NCBI GenBank assembly: GCA_004026145.2
Contig: CP034991.1
Coordinates: 186,001-250,000, forward strand
DNA from: Takifugu bimaculatus
Taxonomy: Eukaryota; Chordata; Actinopteri; Tetraodontiformes; Tetraodontidae
Direction: 5' to 3'
Length of the DNA: 64,000 nucleotides
Shown: in pieces, positions 38,461 to 50,720 of the stretch
Position numbering within the stretch: position 1 is the first letter of the stretch
Layout of the letters: every line of letters begins with the position of its first letter
Made by a program: the position numbers and the translations under genes
The notes under the pieces: generated by a model
Told to the model about the DNA's origin: nothing
Databases searched by the model: none
What the model saw: only the letters and a program-made list of their open reading frames with translations

Positions 38461-40288
38461 TGATGGGGGAGAAGCCCTCGCTACTGCACTTAAACAAGAA
38501 AAGGAAGCAGAGGTGTGGATTTCTGACAGGTAGGTTCTACTGGAGGAAAACTAGTCATAGTGGAGCAGGAGCACACACCTAGCAGCTAAGCTAAAAGGCT
38601 TGCGTAATCTGTGCCCCCCCCCCCCCAAATCTGGCTGCTCTCACAAGTCAAGTAACCACTGAAGTCATCAACAAGCCGACGGAGGTGTTTTCCTCAACCT
38701 GTGGCGTGCTACTACTCTGTTGTGAGGTACCTCAGCAGGATTCTGAGCAAAGACCAGTGAACCTCAGACCCTCCCAGTATCCTTCAGCACGTGTTGCCGC
38801 GGCGATGCAGCCTGTTTATTTACAATATTGACCCGCAGATAACTGGCACTTAATGGCAATTAGCAAATTAACTTTTCTGGGCGCAGCCAAATATCCAGAT
38901 CGGCTTCTTCCAATGAATCCAAAGCCTCTCCTCGTTTATCGACATTCCTGCCGCGTCCGCGACTCATTAGCGTCTTCAGAACGAGGTCAGCTGGCGATCG
39001 CCAGGAGCCATCCGAACGCTTGACCTCCTCCGCCTCCGGACCCGTTCGCTCCGCGGCACGCGTGGCTCGACACGCGTTTACCCTTACGGGTGCAGGTTAA
39101 ACAGATGTGGCGGCAGATGTGGCGGCGTGTCCTCGCGTGCATGCGTGATGGATGCTCACGCTCGGCGAAGCCAGAGAACTGCACCAGGAAGATCGGCCAG
39201 TCATCGGGTCTACGTGACACGTGCTAAAGCTAAGCTCGAAATCAGGACTTTTAGAGTGAAGGGATAGGGAACAATAGCAGAGTCTCGCTAGTGTTGAGCC
39301 AATAACCTTCTGTTCTTCATCCTTTGTGTTTTGTAAAAGGAAAAAAACAATAATTCAGAGTTCACTGTCTCGCTAGTTCTGCTGCTTCCCGCCGCCCGGT
39401 GGACCCATTCTGCATACAAACACGGCGCGAGGATTCTGTTTCTTAAGCAAAAAGCTAATGTCAGTTGTGATTGACCTTTTCATGTGCGTGCGTGTGCATG
39501 ACCTGGACTCAGAGCTAAAATGTAGCAAAATCTTTGTCCCCCTTAGGCTAAACATTTTTTTTTCTCGCTCTGATTAGCACATTAGCATGTCCCAACAACT
39601 ACCCAGGGACATTATCATGGAAGCTAACTAAAAGGGCATCGACCGGATGGCTTGGTGACATTTTATGCTGGTTCATTGTTAATCGATGCCATGCTAAGTA
39701 GAGGTAAGTGGCTGATAATGTGCTTTTAGAGGAATCAGGATGGGAGATATTGACATATAGGGCAGGAAATGACAGAAAGGGATGCAGCGTTTCCTTCTGA
39801 GCAACTTTAGTGTTGGTGAAAGAAACACAAATGAAAAGAATCATTCAGCTACTTTCACTATTGTGGTAATAGACTTGTTTTTTTAAGGTGTCTTTGAATT
39901 CAATGCTAATAAAGTTTCACCTGTTCAAAACTTCAACAGCGACCAGAAGCTAGAGAAACAATGGCGCCGCTGCATTTTTATTACTGGCCCACTTTAAGGC
40001 CTCGGTGATGAAAGGGGGATTTATGGTGATAATCCGTCATGCCAATGTGTCGGGTTGTTATGCCCACGAGCAAGGCACATGCCCCGGATTAATCGCTCGC
40101 TCGCCGCGCAGACACTTTCTCGCTTTCGCATATGGCGAAAGAGCATGTTTGGAGGAATACATCTAGTAATGGGTGACACGAGCGTGCACACACACTTATG
40201 CGTCGGCACACACTTGTTCCACCTTTACACTTTGATTTAAAGGTTCACGGGAGATTTAGCCTCCTCCATTTTCTCTCTATTTCTCTCG

Positions 40289-40290
<2 letters not shown>

Positions 40291-40366
<76 letters not shown>
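40291..40366. repeat. (CA)n microsatellite
   Basis: This is a perfect CA tract of 76 bp, among the longest in the window. Confidence 0.97.
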
Positions 40367-40370
<4 letters not shown>

Positions 40371-41532
40371 GGAGCCTTTAAAGAGTGCACTTATGAATCC
40401 ATGGGAGATTAATTCTCCGGCTTTTTCCTTTCACAATCTGCTGCTTCCTTGGTCTTTGTCTCTCACCACGTGGATAATTGTACGTACAGCCAGTCTTTGC
40501 CCTCTTTGTCTCCGGCGTTCATCATTGTTCCTCATCGCTGCAACACAAAGAAACAAATCCTGAAGTTCACAGCAGGTAGGACTCTTCCTCCCCGTCCTCC
40601 TCTCTTTCTCTCCCCTGAGCTCTGGCGCCATCACTCCCTGACTACAACTAAGTCCCTGTTTCTGTCCTCCACATCCCCCCCCCCCTTCTGCCCTCAGATT
40701 TGCAAAGAGCTCTCTGTTCCCTCTCCTGATTCTCTCGTCTTCCCTCTTGCTCCCACCACTCGGATCGCCTCGCTGTCACTTTCTCTCACGCTGTCTTCCT
40801 GCCTGTCCTCGTTTCCCACCAGGAGCTAATGATGGCGGACTCACCACTTCTGGATGAGATAACTTTCTTTATCTGTGTTGGATCCAATATTGTTGGCTGT
40901 GGAGTTATTCAGTTTCCATCCTGTCAGAGCTGCCTTACGAGACAGATGTGTATCTGATGTTGATGGAGGGGAAACTTTAAAGTTCCTTTAGAACATCTGC
41001 ATTTTCATCCAACCAGACTGAACACTCGGCTTCATTGTGAGAGCGGGAATCCTGTTGATGTGAATTCAGGCCTGTTTTATTTATGCACAATAAAAGGCAA
41101 TGGAGGAATTTAATAACATGTGAAGTCTGTGAACTGAATCTGACGTTGAGTAGAATAACCAGAGTAAGGTTATAAATGCAGCATCTCTGCGGTACTAGTG
41201 AAGGCTCGATGACCTGATGCATCTCTTGGCAAAGCTGATTTTATCCAAGGTTGAGCTGGAGGCAGCTGATTCCAGAATCTGTGCCCTGTTAGCATTAGCA
41301 TTAGCATTCCCTTTCAAATGTGACAGCTGAAGAAAGAACTCTGCTCATTGTGACTGGACTATGATGAAAATGAGTAGGGAGCAGCCTCCCTCTTTAATAG
41401 CGGAGGCTACTTTTATGGAGATAACCCATTCATTCTGTTCTCTCTGTATTCTTCTCTATACCTCTCTTTGCTCGTGCACAATGACTTTTCATTTTCTGTC
41501 TTCCCCTGTGTATGTGTGAGGGAGATATTTGC

Positions 41533-41558
41533 CTCTCTCTCTCTCTCTCTCTCTCTGA
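41533..41558. repeat. (CT)n microsatellite
   Basis: About 13 CT units are present. Confidence 0.9.
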
Positions 41559-41748
41559 AGGCACTGTCATTGAAGTGTGCAATTTTGTGCTAGGTTGCTA
41601 CTCCCAAACAGCCACTACAGCCCCCCCCCCACAACTGAGCGAAAGCCAGGTAAATGAATGGCGATGGCTTTGTTGCATTAAGAACTTGAAACCATGTATT
41701 TTTTGGCTGAGGAACCTTCATTTGCACAGCGAGTGAGGGATAAGAAAG

Positions 41749-41763
41749 CCACCAGATGGCTGC
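41749..41763 (+). promoter_or_regulatory. CTCF-like motif, forward
   Basis: CCACCAGATGGCTGC agrees with the vertebrate CTCF core CCASYAGRKGGCRSY at 14 of 15 positions (T at position 13). CTCF is the zinc-finger insulator protein that anchors chromatin loops. The motif is forward and lies in intron 2. Binding cannot be inferred from sequence alone. Confidence 0.5.
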
Positions 41764-41999
41764 TAATGGACGCTAGATAGTAAAATCTTACAAAACAAAG
41801 CAATGAGTTAGAAGATGACGGAGAGCGCTCGGCAGTTCCGGAGACGAGCAGCTGCGGCATCATTTGCGCCACAGGATCAAACGTGGCGAGATCGACTCAT
41901 GAGAGACACCCAGCTGTTGGTCTGAGGGCGGTCGGGACTTCCTCCCAGACAGCAGAGCACGAGTGGACAATGGGAGAGGGCAAGGGTGCAGAGATACTG

Positions 42000-42067
<68 letters not shown>

Positions 42068-44489
42068 TCCTGCTAGTTTCTCTTCTGCCAGCCTTCATAA
42101 ATAATGAAGCAGAGTTCATCTGAACATAAAAAAAACCTAGGTCGTGTTCCTTCAGCTACAATTTGCTGAAAGGAAATGTGCATGAACAGAGTAGGAAGTT
42201 AAAAGCTCATCTTCCTGCTCCCATCAGTCCCCCCCCCCCCCCCCCCATTACCTTTGACCTCAGCTGCCCTCCTGCCTCAGAGGCTGTGTCCCAGTTTGCT
42301 ATCACCTGCTCCTGCAGAGCACGGATGTGCACCACCGCCCACTTCCCCCCTCAACATCTTCCCTTTGTTAAGGTTCCTCTCGTCTTTTCTTCCTTCTGAT
42401 CCTGGTACTTTGACTGACAGGGTCGCGGCGACACGGGAGACCCTGGCCGCCGAATTGGTGCAACACAAGCCCTATTTTCCATTTTCTACTAACTTCTGTT
42501 CAACTCACTCCTGCTGAATTCCTGCTTTGCTGCACGTTTGCACAAACGTCCCCCCCCCCCCCCCCCCAGCTCTGTGCTGTCAGTGAGGGCACAGAGCTGG
42601 GAAGAGCCTGGCCTTCTGGGAGGCTGCTTTTTATATTTATATATGTGATTTTTTTATTATTTTTTTTAAAGGCCCGAGTGGACCCCGGTCTGCATGTCTG
42701 ACGGGCTCGACTTGATACCTGGCCTGATTCAGTCAGTCTCTGAGCACCGCCCAGCCCAGATCGCCATGGCACCGATCTCAGACCCCGTGTATATTATCAG
42801 CGTCTAAATATATGCAAGACGCAACCCTGAAAGTGGTTGTTCGTTTGATGAAAGGAGCGTTTAGGGTGTGTGTGTGGGGGCGGGGGGGTTGGCATCAATC
42901 AGGTTGCAACATAAATATGAGGTCCTGTCATATCTGAGCTGTTAATCAGTGTATTCATAAGGACACTTAATTAAAGTGAACTTTATCGTTCTCTCTGTGA
43001 TTTACGCTCTGGACAAATCACTTAAAGCTGCATTTTATTTGTTTTCATTGTTTCATGATTTCCATTTGCAGGCATCTTATCCTGTCGGTTCTTCATTATA
43101 AATTTGATACTTTATGATAATGTGTCAGACACCAAATGTAAAATAAGTAATTTCAATAAAAAAAAAATGTTTTGCCCATTAAATCAAGTTAGTAAATGTA
43201 CAGGAGGCTAAATGTCGACGCATTAACCAATAAAAACATATTAACATGTTTAAAACCTGCAGAACAAAACTAGTTTAGAATAGATTATTCTTGTATTTTA
43301 ACTTCCTCCATTATCATGGAAACCCTAAGCAGGAACCTTTTTAGTATTTACGTAACAGCTGGTGCTTTTTTGATTGTTAAGATACGTTCTACACCTCTAG
43401 TGTAAACTCTCACTCTTTAAATGTGTTCTAATGTAATTTAAATAGTTGTTTAAATTGCATTCATGTAATTTAGATCTATATTAATCTATTCTGCTTTGTT
43501 AGGTTTTGATCTTGATGAGAAAAATAAGACTACGCGGAAGTATTGCAAATATCAGGAAGTCCAAAAGCAGAATCGTCACTATTAACCTGCTTTTTGCCCA
43601 TATTTAATTTTCACTTGTGAGGTTCTGTGACTGCCCTCAAAACCCACTTTCAGGGGGCATTTAGGAGCTCTTAAGGAACTTGTGTCTCCCATGAGCGCCT
43701 CTTAATTTGCTCCTTCTGACTCTCCCGTCAGTCCCCGTCTACCCACACCCCCCGTTAGCATATTTTAAAGGCTGACTCCCAAGGCTGGACGCTCTGTCTT
43801 GCTCTTTTCCTTCTCTTTTCATCCTTTTCTTTTTCTCTAATTTTCTCATCCGAGTCTTACCACAAAAGCCAAAAATGATTTCTACACAAGAGTTAGCACT
43901 GGTGGCTAACTAGCCTGTGCAATGTCTGCCTACAGAAAACAACTTTCTAAATATTTTCGCTTGTTCAAAGTCAGGTCAAAGTCAGAATTAAATGAGTATC
44001 GTAAAAATGCTGAAAGCCCCAAAACTCTGTCTAGTTTCCAACAACTCCGCGGTCGAGTCGAGGCGACTCTCCCTCCCGACACTTGCTGGACGGTGCTGAA
44101 AATAACGTCCAATTTATTAAACCACTCTCTATGAAACAAAATGTCCAGTCCTTTCCGTTTGTCCCACTTTGTTCCTTTATTGTCGGGTAAATCGGCCTTT
44201 GGTGCTTTCTGCTTTTGTCAGTGCTGCGTTTATGTCGGCTAGTTCCTCCAGGACCTGGGGGAACCAGCCAGGTAGACCTCATTTCTGGTCTCAGCATGTA
44301 GCTCCGTCTTCCCTCGTCTGCCACACTGCTCACAAAGGTCTGCACCCCGTTGTTGGACCAGGGGATCGTAGCCATTGATTTTTAATCTGTGAAATTTAAA
44401 AATGTTGCATTATGGGGTTTTAAAAAATGCCACATTTGAGTTCTCTGAAATATTTTTCATGAGTGCTGTCAGTTCCCTGGCCAATCAGA
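41764..44489 (+). other. Intron 2, fourth part
   Basis: It holds a CA tract (42000-42065) and poly-C runs (42230-42246, 42551-42567). The short open frame at 43922-44134 has no family signal. No exon was found. Confidence 0.5.
42000..42065. repeat. (CA)n microsatellite
   Basis: This is a perfect CA tract of about 66 bp. Confidence 0.97.
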
Positions 44490-44635
44490 GCATTTATGGA
44501 CCGACATTAAACTAATAGTACCTACTCGGCATGTTTGGTACTATAAAAGTCCCCACTTGGCCAAGGTACCCCAAGGGGAAAAGCCTCCAAACTGTGCTGT
44601 GTCATGTCGAGTCGTGCTGAGTCAGCATTAGTGGC
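44490..44635. repeat. Possible decayed MITE
   Basis: Phrases such as GGCCAATCAGAGC, ACTCGGCATGTTTGGTACTA, TGGCCAAGGTACC and TCATGTCGAGTCGTGCTGAG recall a fish non-autonomous DNA element with GGTAC and GTCGAGTC blocks. No terminal repeats or target duplication were found, so it is a relic at best. Confidence 0.35.
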
Positions 44636-44719
44636 AAAGCAGCATTTGTTGCTATAAAAGACTGTTATAATTGATCACATCCCTCTCAGGGTCACATCCT
44701 TTTTGAGGGGGCATCCATT

Positions 44720-44762
44720 TGTGTGTGTGTGTGTGCGCGTGTGTGTGTGTGTGTGTGTGTGT
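44720..44762. repeat. (GT)n microsatellite
   Basis: This GT tract has a GCGC interruption near 44735. Confidence 0.95.
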
Positions 44763-47452
44763 TTGCTGTAATCCATCATCAGACCTTTGGTTAAAAAGCC
44801 TCCAATTGACCCAAAATTCAGAGACGAAAACCACAAAGCCACTCAAACATAATTTTTTAAGAACCTTTAAAAGGTTAAAAACACTGGAGCGATCCGCCGA
44901 GAACGTGACAAAAGCTAAATCAAAGCAAGTTACACCAGTAATGTAGCTAATGGGCTTCTTTACTGGTGTAAATGGAAAAACTCATCATTGATTTTCTTGT
45001 TTAACAACTCGGTTCTCCTGTGCTGTCAGGAGCTCTGATTAAATCAGGCGGCGTAAACATGTGCACTCTTACCCAAACGGGCCGGAATAAAATCGGGAGC
45101 AGACATGTGACCCGAGCGCCCTCGCTGACCTTGTGTAACAGGACTTGTTGTGGCCATCAAGGCCCAACGACCCCAGGTTGGCCGGCACTTTTCTCCCCTG
45201 TATCTTTGCTCGCCTTCTGTTCTGCTGCTTCCTTCACTTCCTCCGCTTTCATCCTCCTGAACGTCGGGCTGCGAGTGCGACTCCAGCGCTCCTGGAGAGG
45301 ACTGAGCCAACCCAACCTTTTATTCTGGCCCTGTTTTGCTGCGATACGGTTCATTAAACATCAAAGTTCACCCCTCACAAAATTTCACACTTTTTGGGGG
45401 ATTACAGCACTTCCAACATGTCTGTATGTCTGTGTAGCTTTTTCAGTAATTATTTTTATTCCTCTTTTTTTGTCCCGACTGTTTACAGGGATTTTTTTTC
45501 CATTTCTTCTTTTGGTTCTTCTCTCCTGAGTTCATTTCCTCTTTAACACTGTAACACCCATTAGGCTAATTGGGTTTGTTACTCGCCTCCTCCGTGTAGT
45601 ATAAATTACGTTCTTTATTTCCGCAGAGATTGGTATAGATTTCCCCTCGTAAAGAGATTTTAAATAAACACAGTGGTGGGAATATGACTAGAGGAAAGGT
45701 TCTAATCAAGCCCATGTTTCATTTGCTACCAGAGCAAAAATAACTGCAAATAACGATGATGGTAAAAGCAGCCTTTATGCTGATTATTCCTGATGTGTCA
45801 CAGTTAATGTTCACTGTGGGAGTCCGTGCCTTTACGAGCGCCGAAGCCACAAGATGCAGATTACTCAAAAAACCCTCTCGGCTCCTCCGCTTCATTGGAA
45901 ATCACAGCGTGGAGAGAAGAACCGATTTTCACTTGAACGCACCGCGGTGATTTTAGTCGGGCGCAGGTACACGGTGTGCATCTTTATCAACATCTCCAGC
46001 AGGGAGCTGCAACAATTAGCATTTCCGACTGAAGCAACAATTAGAAGTCGCTAAAGCGTTAACAAAATGGGAGGGAGGGAGGGGGGGTAAATGGAGGCGT
46101 TGGGGGCTAAACACTCTTCAAACTGGCTTTTTATTACCCCAGGATGACCTCTGCCCTTCACCAGGTTGGACTGGAGGGGAGGGGGAAAAGCTTTCCAATC
46201 AAAGCAGAAATACTGCAATGACAGTGTGGCAGTGCAATGGTCCGAATCCCCCCTACAATAAACCCACCATTGCTCAAATAAATTAAAGGGAAGAAATTTC
46301 ATTTGGCTCCTTCAGGGCCAAGTCTGCCATATCTCAGTGGGTGTGTCCCAACCCCCCCCCCCCACTTCCTGCACAAATGTCATAAAAAACTCAGAAATAT
46401 TAGAGGAGAGATGGATGTGATATCTAGTGTTGTATTAAATCGATATCCGATTACAGAACCGTGTGTGTGTGCATGTGCGTGTGCGTGTGTGTGTGCGTGT
46501 GTGTGTGTGTGTGTGTGAGAGAGATGTAAAGACAGGGTGAGATTAGCAATCTGGCATTCAAGCACTATACAAATCAATGAGGTGTAAATCAGAGAGCACA
46601 AGTGGCTTATTTCTGTCTGATAATCGTTTGGCCTTTATGAGTATTTTCTTTCTTAAAAACATAAAGAAGTTTAGCGCGTCCTGATGACTTTAGTGGCCAA
46701 TTATTTTCAGCCTGCAAAGTTTGACCTGGTAGCCTGAGTTCACCTGCAGATGTGACACCTTTGAACAATTGATTTATTTCCTAAAATCCCTGCAGTCTTA
46801 GTTCAGCAGGGATCGATTTATTCCTAAAGTTTTTGCTGCCACACAAAACCCTGTACAGAAACAGCCACAGTCTGTGTATTTATGGGGAGATGAGCCACGC
46901 CGGCGTGTTTTGAGGGAGGTTACGTAAGGTAACCGGGTGGGAGGAGATGTGACGGACTTAATGAGATCTTTGGAGATATGTGGAAATGAACGCTGGGAGC
47001 TCACTTAATAACGGCACATCATCTGTATCTCATCAAGATGGTAATTCAAATCTTATTATTTTGCAGCAATTAGACACAACTGAATAGTTCTAATGGAATC
47101 TAATAAGGGGAATCTGCTCATATTCCTTCTGTCAGTGTATACTCCCCATCGTATTTGTCATGTTTGTCTCTCTGTACGTGAGATCCTCTCAGTTTCTAAA
47201 GAAAGTAAATCATTCATTAGTTCAACAGCGTCCCCAAAGACATCTGTTTGCAGTGTTGCAGCCAATCACGTCACCTTTTTTTCTTTTTTTTTTTTGTGGT
47301 GTTTTGCTTTAGTTCTAATGCTGTTTTTGTTTGTTTCTTTCTGATTTATTACCTCAGTGTTTGTCCTTCCGGTGTGTCTCCACCTTGTCTATATTCTTAT
47401 TCCAATAAATACTCCCTAACAAATAAAATGGGCCGAGTAACACGGCCAGCAC
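44763..47452 (+). other. Intron 2, between repeats
   Basis: It contains a compound GT tract with GC variants (46461-46518) and T runs near 47275-47296. The open frame at 45020-45529 plus has hydrophobic stretches but no family signal or splice context. No exon was found. Confidence 0.5.
46461..46518. repeat. Compound (GT)n microsatellite
   Basis: GT units are mixed with GC and CAT variants. Confidence 0.95.
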
Positions 47453-47468
47453 TAGCGCCCCCTGCTGG
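47453..47468 (-). promoter_or_regulatory. CTCF-like motif, reverse, full consensus
   Basis: The minus strand reads CCAGCAGGGGGCGCTA, a complete match to the vertebrate CTCF core with the usual trailing bases. It points back toward the forward motif at 41749-41763, so the two are convergent about 5.7 kb apart. Binding is unproven; a CTCF site carried by a repeat is also possible. Confidence 0.6.
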
Positions 47469-47579
47469 TTCGAGTCGGGAACTGACAGACAGACGATGCG
47501 GTTTCGAAGTGAAAAGATTCCAGACGACGCGACTTCATGTCAGAAAACCCCTCACTGATTTCAGCCACGTATCCGACGT

Positions 47580-47594
47580 CACACACACACACAC

Positions 47595-47632
<38 letters not shown>
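47580..47632. repeat. (CA)n microsatellite
   Basis: This CA tract has one GC interruption. Confidence 0.96.
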
Positions 47633-47637
<5 letters not shown>

Positions 47638-48702
47638 CCCAAACAAACATTAATTGTGAAAACCTTAGGTAAAAGTCAAAACGTGGCATCTGAGGATGAG
47701 TGGGTGAGGAACGTGTCTACTCATGTTCTCACCTTGTAGCAGATCCTCTGGTAAAAGCATTTGCATGTCACATACTGCTGTAGATCCTTCCGGGGGGGGG
47801 GTCTATGTTCGTCTGTCCGTGTGCATATGATAGAAGAATGCAGCGTGTGTCCCCCCGTGTGTTTTTACCCTCAAAGGTGGACATAAATGATAAAAGATGT
47901 GTGTCCCATCCGTGCGTGTGTGTGTGATGGAGAGGGGACCCTTTTTGTTTGTCAGGTACAGGGGGTCCGTATGTACCATGAAAAAGGAAGTAGAACGAGA
48001 GGCGATGCCGTCATGTCGTGGCTGTGGGCGTTCAGAAGTGCTCCGCTGGGGGTGTTTGCATCATGCATCTTGCAGAAGGGTCGGCCTGCGTGCAGTCAGA
48101 CGACCGCGAAGCCTCGGAATAGACTATTACTTGGGGCCAGCTCCGTGCCGAGATGCTGTGTGTGAGCAGAGGAATAGTTAGCATAAGCAGCTCGCGCAGA
48201 GAGCTGAGAGAGGGTCCGAGGCCAGACCAGGGGCGGAAATGATGTCTGAAAGATATGTTTGGGTGGAGCCTGAGCCCACTCATCCTAACGTCATTGGTCA
48301 CAGTACGGGGCTGGGTCGATACCGGGTCAACTCTTGTGTTCCTGACACCCCACGCGGATCGTTTTGGTGGTTCTGGGAGGTAACTCATCATCCTGCTGTT
48401 GGGCTGAAGTAATCATTATTAGTTTGTCCATTTTAATGATGCAAAAACGGGAGTTAAACATCTTCTCTTGACCCCAAACTGGTCAAGCTTCAAAGAACTT
48501 ATGGTGGCTGCCAGAGAACAATATAGACAGAGGTCTGAACATAAAAACCATGTTTATGGATGAGTGAGATCCTGTCACATGACTGCCAGAGGAAGGTTTG
48601 TGTCAGCCTCCCCTGAAGCTGTGTCTGACGTTCTCTTCATTTTCACCAGTTTGCACTGGTGTGTCCATCGCACACATAACATAACCTCAGTGACTTCCAG
48701 TC

Positions 48703-48703
<1 letters not shown>

Positions 48704-48743
<40 letters not shown>

Positions 48744-48821
48744 CTTATTTCCTTTCTTTCTGCAAAGTCATCCCCCAGGAGTCTACCCTGTCCTCTCAGT
48801 GACAAACAGACTGTGTGTTGT

Positions 48822-48870
<49 letters not shown>

Positions 48871-48878
48871 ACACACAT
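48704..48878. repeat. (TG)n and (CA)n inverted pair
   Basis: A TG tract (48704-48742) and a CA tract (48827-48878) are separated by 84 bp. They are complementary, so the pair can form a hairpin. Confidence 0.95.
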
Positions 48879-49433
48879 AGTGTGTAAGTAAGATTCAGAT
48901 TTATTTGTCTGAAATCAGTTTCTGCATGAAATTGCAGCATAATTTCCCCGTTTTTATTCAGGTCAGCTTGGTTTTGACTTTGTGGAAAGTAGAAACTTTT
49001 ACCTTTTAACTTAAAACTGAAGGAACAATATTTCAGGGAATCTGGGACATTTTGGTTTCCTCCGCACGGTGGCAGTCGTTTTTACATCTCGACATTGTTC
49101 GTGGTCATCAGAAATTCATGTGAACTCAAGAGTTCATGTGCATCATCATGTGCAAAACAATTAAAGACCTTTTTCATACATCACACATCTAACACGAGTC
49201 TCTCCAGTCCAGTATTATGGGGTGGTTATTTTTTTAGATTAATTTTCAGCATTTTCTTTCTCTCATTTTTGGTCACAGCTGGAACACAAACATCAGTGGA
49301 ACCAAATCTACATTTAAAAAAGAGTCTCAAAGCCCCATTTGCACCAGTAACTTTCTATTTTTAATCATTATCATATCATCATTATTACTTATACACAGTT
49401 TGGCAAACAGGAATGGTGTTTTTCAGTAAAATG

Positions 49434-49437
<4 letters not shown>

Positions 49438-49464
<27 letters not shown>

Positions 49465-49479
49465 CACACACACACACAT
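49438..49479. repeat. (CA)n microsatellite
   Basis: This CA tract has a TCTC interruption near 49462. Confidence 0.93.
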
Positions 49480-49826
49480 GCAAGTGTGCACACACAGAGA
49501 TGAACATTGCTGTGGATTGTGAACTCATTCAACATCGCCACAGCGGTAAGGAAAGGAAAGTGCTTTTCGGGTTAATATTTTATGAGTGAATTCCTCATGA
49601 TAGTGACAGTAATACTGTTATTTCTCGATGGACGGTTTTCCCCTGTAACACACACAAACACTGGAAAGCTCCCCGGGGCCTCGCAGGGCAGGTAGAGAAA
49701 AGGATGGAAAAGCAAAGACGAGGAGAAAAAGAGGTGAAGAGAAACGCTTCCCTTTCTGCTACTAGGAAGTTGTCACTAACAGCAGTTCCCCTCAGCACCT
49801 GCACAAGCAGTTTCTGACAGCAGCTC

Positions 49827-49830
<4 letters not shown>

Positions 49831-49879
<49 letters not shown>

Positions 49880-49966
49880 ACTCTATTGTCCTTTGAATTC
49901 CCTTCGAGACCGTCACTTTCTGACTGTGCACTTTTGATAAAACGACCTGTTCTCCCTGCACTTGCT

Positions 49967-50031
<65 letters not shown>
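49831..50031. repeat. Two (GT)n tracts
   Basis: GT tracts at 49831-49878 and 49971-50031 are separated by about 92 bp of unique sequence. Confidence 0.96.
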
Positions 50032-50032
<1 letters not shown>

Positions 50033-50696
50033 TCTGCAGTTTTTCTCCAACTGCTAACAGCCTCTCTTCAGAAGCACAGAGCAAAACTGGATCAGCAGAA
50101 GACTTTCTTTTTTTTTTTTTAATCCACAAGTGAAAAGATAAAGTTTTTTCAAATAATATTGTTACAATAATGTCCTCTTGACAACATTTTGCAAACACTT
50201 TACACATACAGACTGTGCATGTGCATTCTCTGGGCTTGTTTAGCATGATTAGCATATTCAAGCGAATGATAAATATTTATGCCACACTTTAGTGCTTGAG
50301 GGGTGTTTCTTTATGTTTGTCGTCACAAATGTTTGGAAGAATATGATTACAATAAATAATCAACATTAGCTGCAGGATATGTGTAACGGCAGTTGTTCAG
50401 ATAAACACAGCGGTTTTTCCAGTTTTGAACGTTAAGCTAAATCGGCTACCAGTTCAAATAAGCAGAGTTTTTGAAGCTCCGAGCTGTCATATACTGTCAT
50501 ACGCATTAAATTTAGGTGTTTGTTCAGTGAATTCACACATATCGTCCCTGAGCTGTTCGCTGGGGACTGTAACTGTTCACTCAGGTCAGATAGCATCTAA
50601 ACCGTCACCCAGGCGACAGGTGAGCATGTCGTACAGCTCTGCAAACGTGCAGCAGAACAGCCGAGTCAATACTCTTATAGTCTAGAGGAAGTCTAG

Positions 50697-50720
50697 CGTG
50701 TGTGTGTGTGTGTGTGTGTT
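50697..50720. repeat. (GT)n microsatellite
   Basis: This short GT tract has about 12 units. Confidence 0.9.

Larger units (their letters stand above)
35926..41748 (+). other. Intron 2, third part
   Basis: This is microsatellite-rich intron: a 9-bp TGGCCCAGA-type repeat (37864-37900), a 10-bp CCCACACACA-type repeat (38069-38106), a GT tract turning into G (38423-38460), a long CA tract (40291-40366) and CT repeats (about 41533-41558). A CpG-rich patch is near 38985-39140. No exon was found. Confidence 0.55.

Noticed and set aside
45020..45529. 169-codon open frame with hydrophobic stretches
   Set aside because: The hydrophobic parts come from T-rich DNA. No recognisable domain or start context.
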